From contig JAYMSP010000216.1 in the NCBI GenBank assembly GCA_036897095.1, positions 1 through 64,000 of the forward strand: a DNA stretch of 64,000 nucleotides, in the 5' to 3' direction. The stretch is from Plantago elongata. Taxonomy: Eukaryota; Streptophyta; Magnoliopsida; Lamiales; Plantaginaceae. The notes under the pieces are model-generated. The model did not search any database and was not told the DNA's origin. It saw only the letters and a list, made by a program, of their open reading frames with translations. A program made the translations under genes and the position numbers. Each line of letters begins with the position of its first letter. The first letter of the stretch is position 1. Below, one piece after another: positions 62,972 to 64,000 of this stretch.

Positions 62972-63859
62972 TAGGGGTGACAAAAGAACCGAAAACTGAA
63001 AACCCGGACCGAAAATCCGACAATCCGGTCCGATCCGATAGTTTCTGATCGGATCTCGGGTTGGCATTTTTGAGTTTTTTGGATTTCGGATCGGATCGGA
63101 TTAAATCCGTCGGATTTTCGGTTAATCCGAATTTAATTCGAAATTAAAAAAAAAACCCTTCCCTTCCAAAAACGTTTTTGTTAAAGAGTTACAACTTTGC
63201 CTCAGTAAAACCCTAACCACACCTATATTCATTCAGCCGTCTCATTCATTCAGATCTCTCTTGGCTGCTCCAGCCTCCCACCGATATTCAGCTCCAACCG
63301 TCATTTCTCCTCCCACCGGCCACCGATATTCAGTCTCCTCGGTCTCGATCGGCCGCAGCTCTCCTCTCTCGGACGGTCGGCGAGGTGGCGACGTCTTCCC
63401 GTTATCCCGTCAGACGTCAGTCGGTCCCATGACCAACGCAGCCCCTCGATTGCTTCCAGCTCCGAGAAATCCATGGTGAATGAATCCTGAGGATGTCAGA
63501 TTGCTGATTTCATCTCGATCGAGCGATTGACGAACCCTAATCTGGATCGCGATTAGGGTTTATCGACTTCTTTTGGGGCAATTTCGCTTTTCAGTGTTTG
63601 GGGGAAACAGGTTTAATATTCAAATCAATGGCTTTACACTGAAAATCATCCCGTCTTTTTATTTCTGAAATTGTATTTCTTTTATTTTCAGATTAATTTC
63701 AGATTAATCCGAAAAAATCCAATCCGGAACGGATTAATCCGAATCCGATCCGAATGGTTCGGATCGGATTATGGTACGACCTTTAGTTGGTCCGAAACTT
63801 CGGATTAATCCGAAGTTCGGATCGGATCGGATCGGATTAATCCGAATGGTCCCCCCCTA
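62972..63859. mobile_element. Non-autonomous hAT element
   Basis: 888 bp flanked by an exact 8-bp duplication GTCGTAGT (62964-62971 and 63860-63867). Ends are TAGGGGTGAC and CCCCCCCTA. Subterminal regions on both sides are packed with CGGATCGGAT/ATCCGATCCG and AATCCGAA words, usual binding-site clusters in hAT elements. The middle (63230-63560) is GC-rich and holds a 72-codon plus-strand frame with no known domain. No transposase is present. The perfect target duplication suggests a fairly recent insertion, into repeat copy 2. Confidence 0.9.
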
Positions 63860-64000
63860 GTCGTAGTTGCTCCGTTGTGGAGCTGCTTCATTAAAGTAGT
63901 TTAAGCTTCGATTGAATAATTTACATTTCCAACTGGAGATGCTCTGGATGGAGCTGTGGAAATAACTTCTCCATTTGAGAGATGTCATAGCTCCATCAGA
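63860..64000. repeat. AGCTCCA-rich palindromic repeat, copy 2 (right part)
   Basis: Continues the repeat begun at about 62940 after the hAT insertion: GTTGTGGAGCTGCTTCATTA, GGAGATGCT, GGAGCTGTGGAAATAACTTC. It runs past the end of the window. Confidence 0.6.

Overview
The window is nuclear DNA of a flowering plant, almost certainly a eudicot. This rests on short GT-AG exons coding for plant families (WAT1-related transporter, TMEM185-type RING protein, DUF1223 protein), a nuclear-type tRNA-Phe, and a plant mobile-element load (Ty1/copia, Tat-lineage Ty3/gypsy, PIF/Harbinger, hAT, Stowaway). The species cannot be named from the sequence.

Layout. 1-704: last exons of a WAT1-related gene (+). 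705-8025: intergenic DNA holding a degenerate tandem array split by a decayed copia element (2906-6588, + orientation, two 240-bp LTRs). 8026-14400: a complete 14-coding-exon gene (-) for a multi-pass membrane protein with a C-terminal C3HC4 RING; the exons I call add up to 466 codons plus stop in one frame. 14.4-16.6 kb: intergenic, with a 134-bp tandem duplication. 16588-18889: a complete two-exon DUF1223 gene (-). 19850-20008: a Tourist-like MITE. 20254-31873: Tat-1, an 11.6-kb Tat-lineage gypsy fossil (-) with both LTRs and an exact 5-bp target duplication. 31.9-38.3 kb: AT-rich DNA with a dispersed repeat family, a satellite-like array with hairpins, a palindromic MITE, the tRNA-Phe gene and an AACATTAC-rich segment.

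38.35-49.3 kb is the least ordinary part. It holds a decayed HARBI1/ALP1-type transposase and its Myb/SANT partner (+), followed by a run of DNA-binding-type genes and pseudogenes: a two-B3-domain REM-like pseudogene (-), two Myb/SANT-like genes (-), a PB1-like fragment (+) and an intact-looking GRF-type zinc-finger gene (-). A weak inverted terminal match with TAA on both sides (38352 and 49311) raises the possibility that all of it is one roughly 11-kb Harbinger-type unit. This is the best candidate for something undescribed, and it remains inference.

49560-61872: Tat-2, a second Tat-lineage fossil (-), with its 3' LTR and a long antisense gene region but no 5' LTR in view. 61.9-64.0 kb: two copies of a palindromic AGCTCCA-rich repeat, a Stowaway MITE and an 888-bp hAT element with an exact 8-bp target duplication.

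The two Tat elements share the same plan: gag and pol on the minus strand, then a 4-5 kb segment before the 3' LTR carrying plus-strand TATA boxes and open frames, then a conserved block at the polypurine tract. Tat-1 also has a five-copy 66-bp tandem array in this segment.
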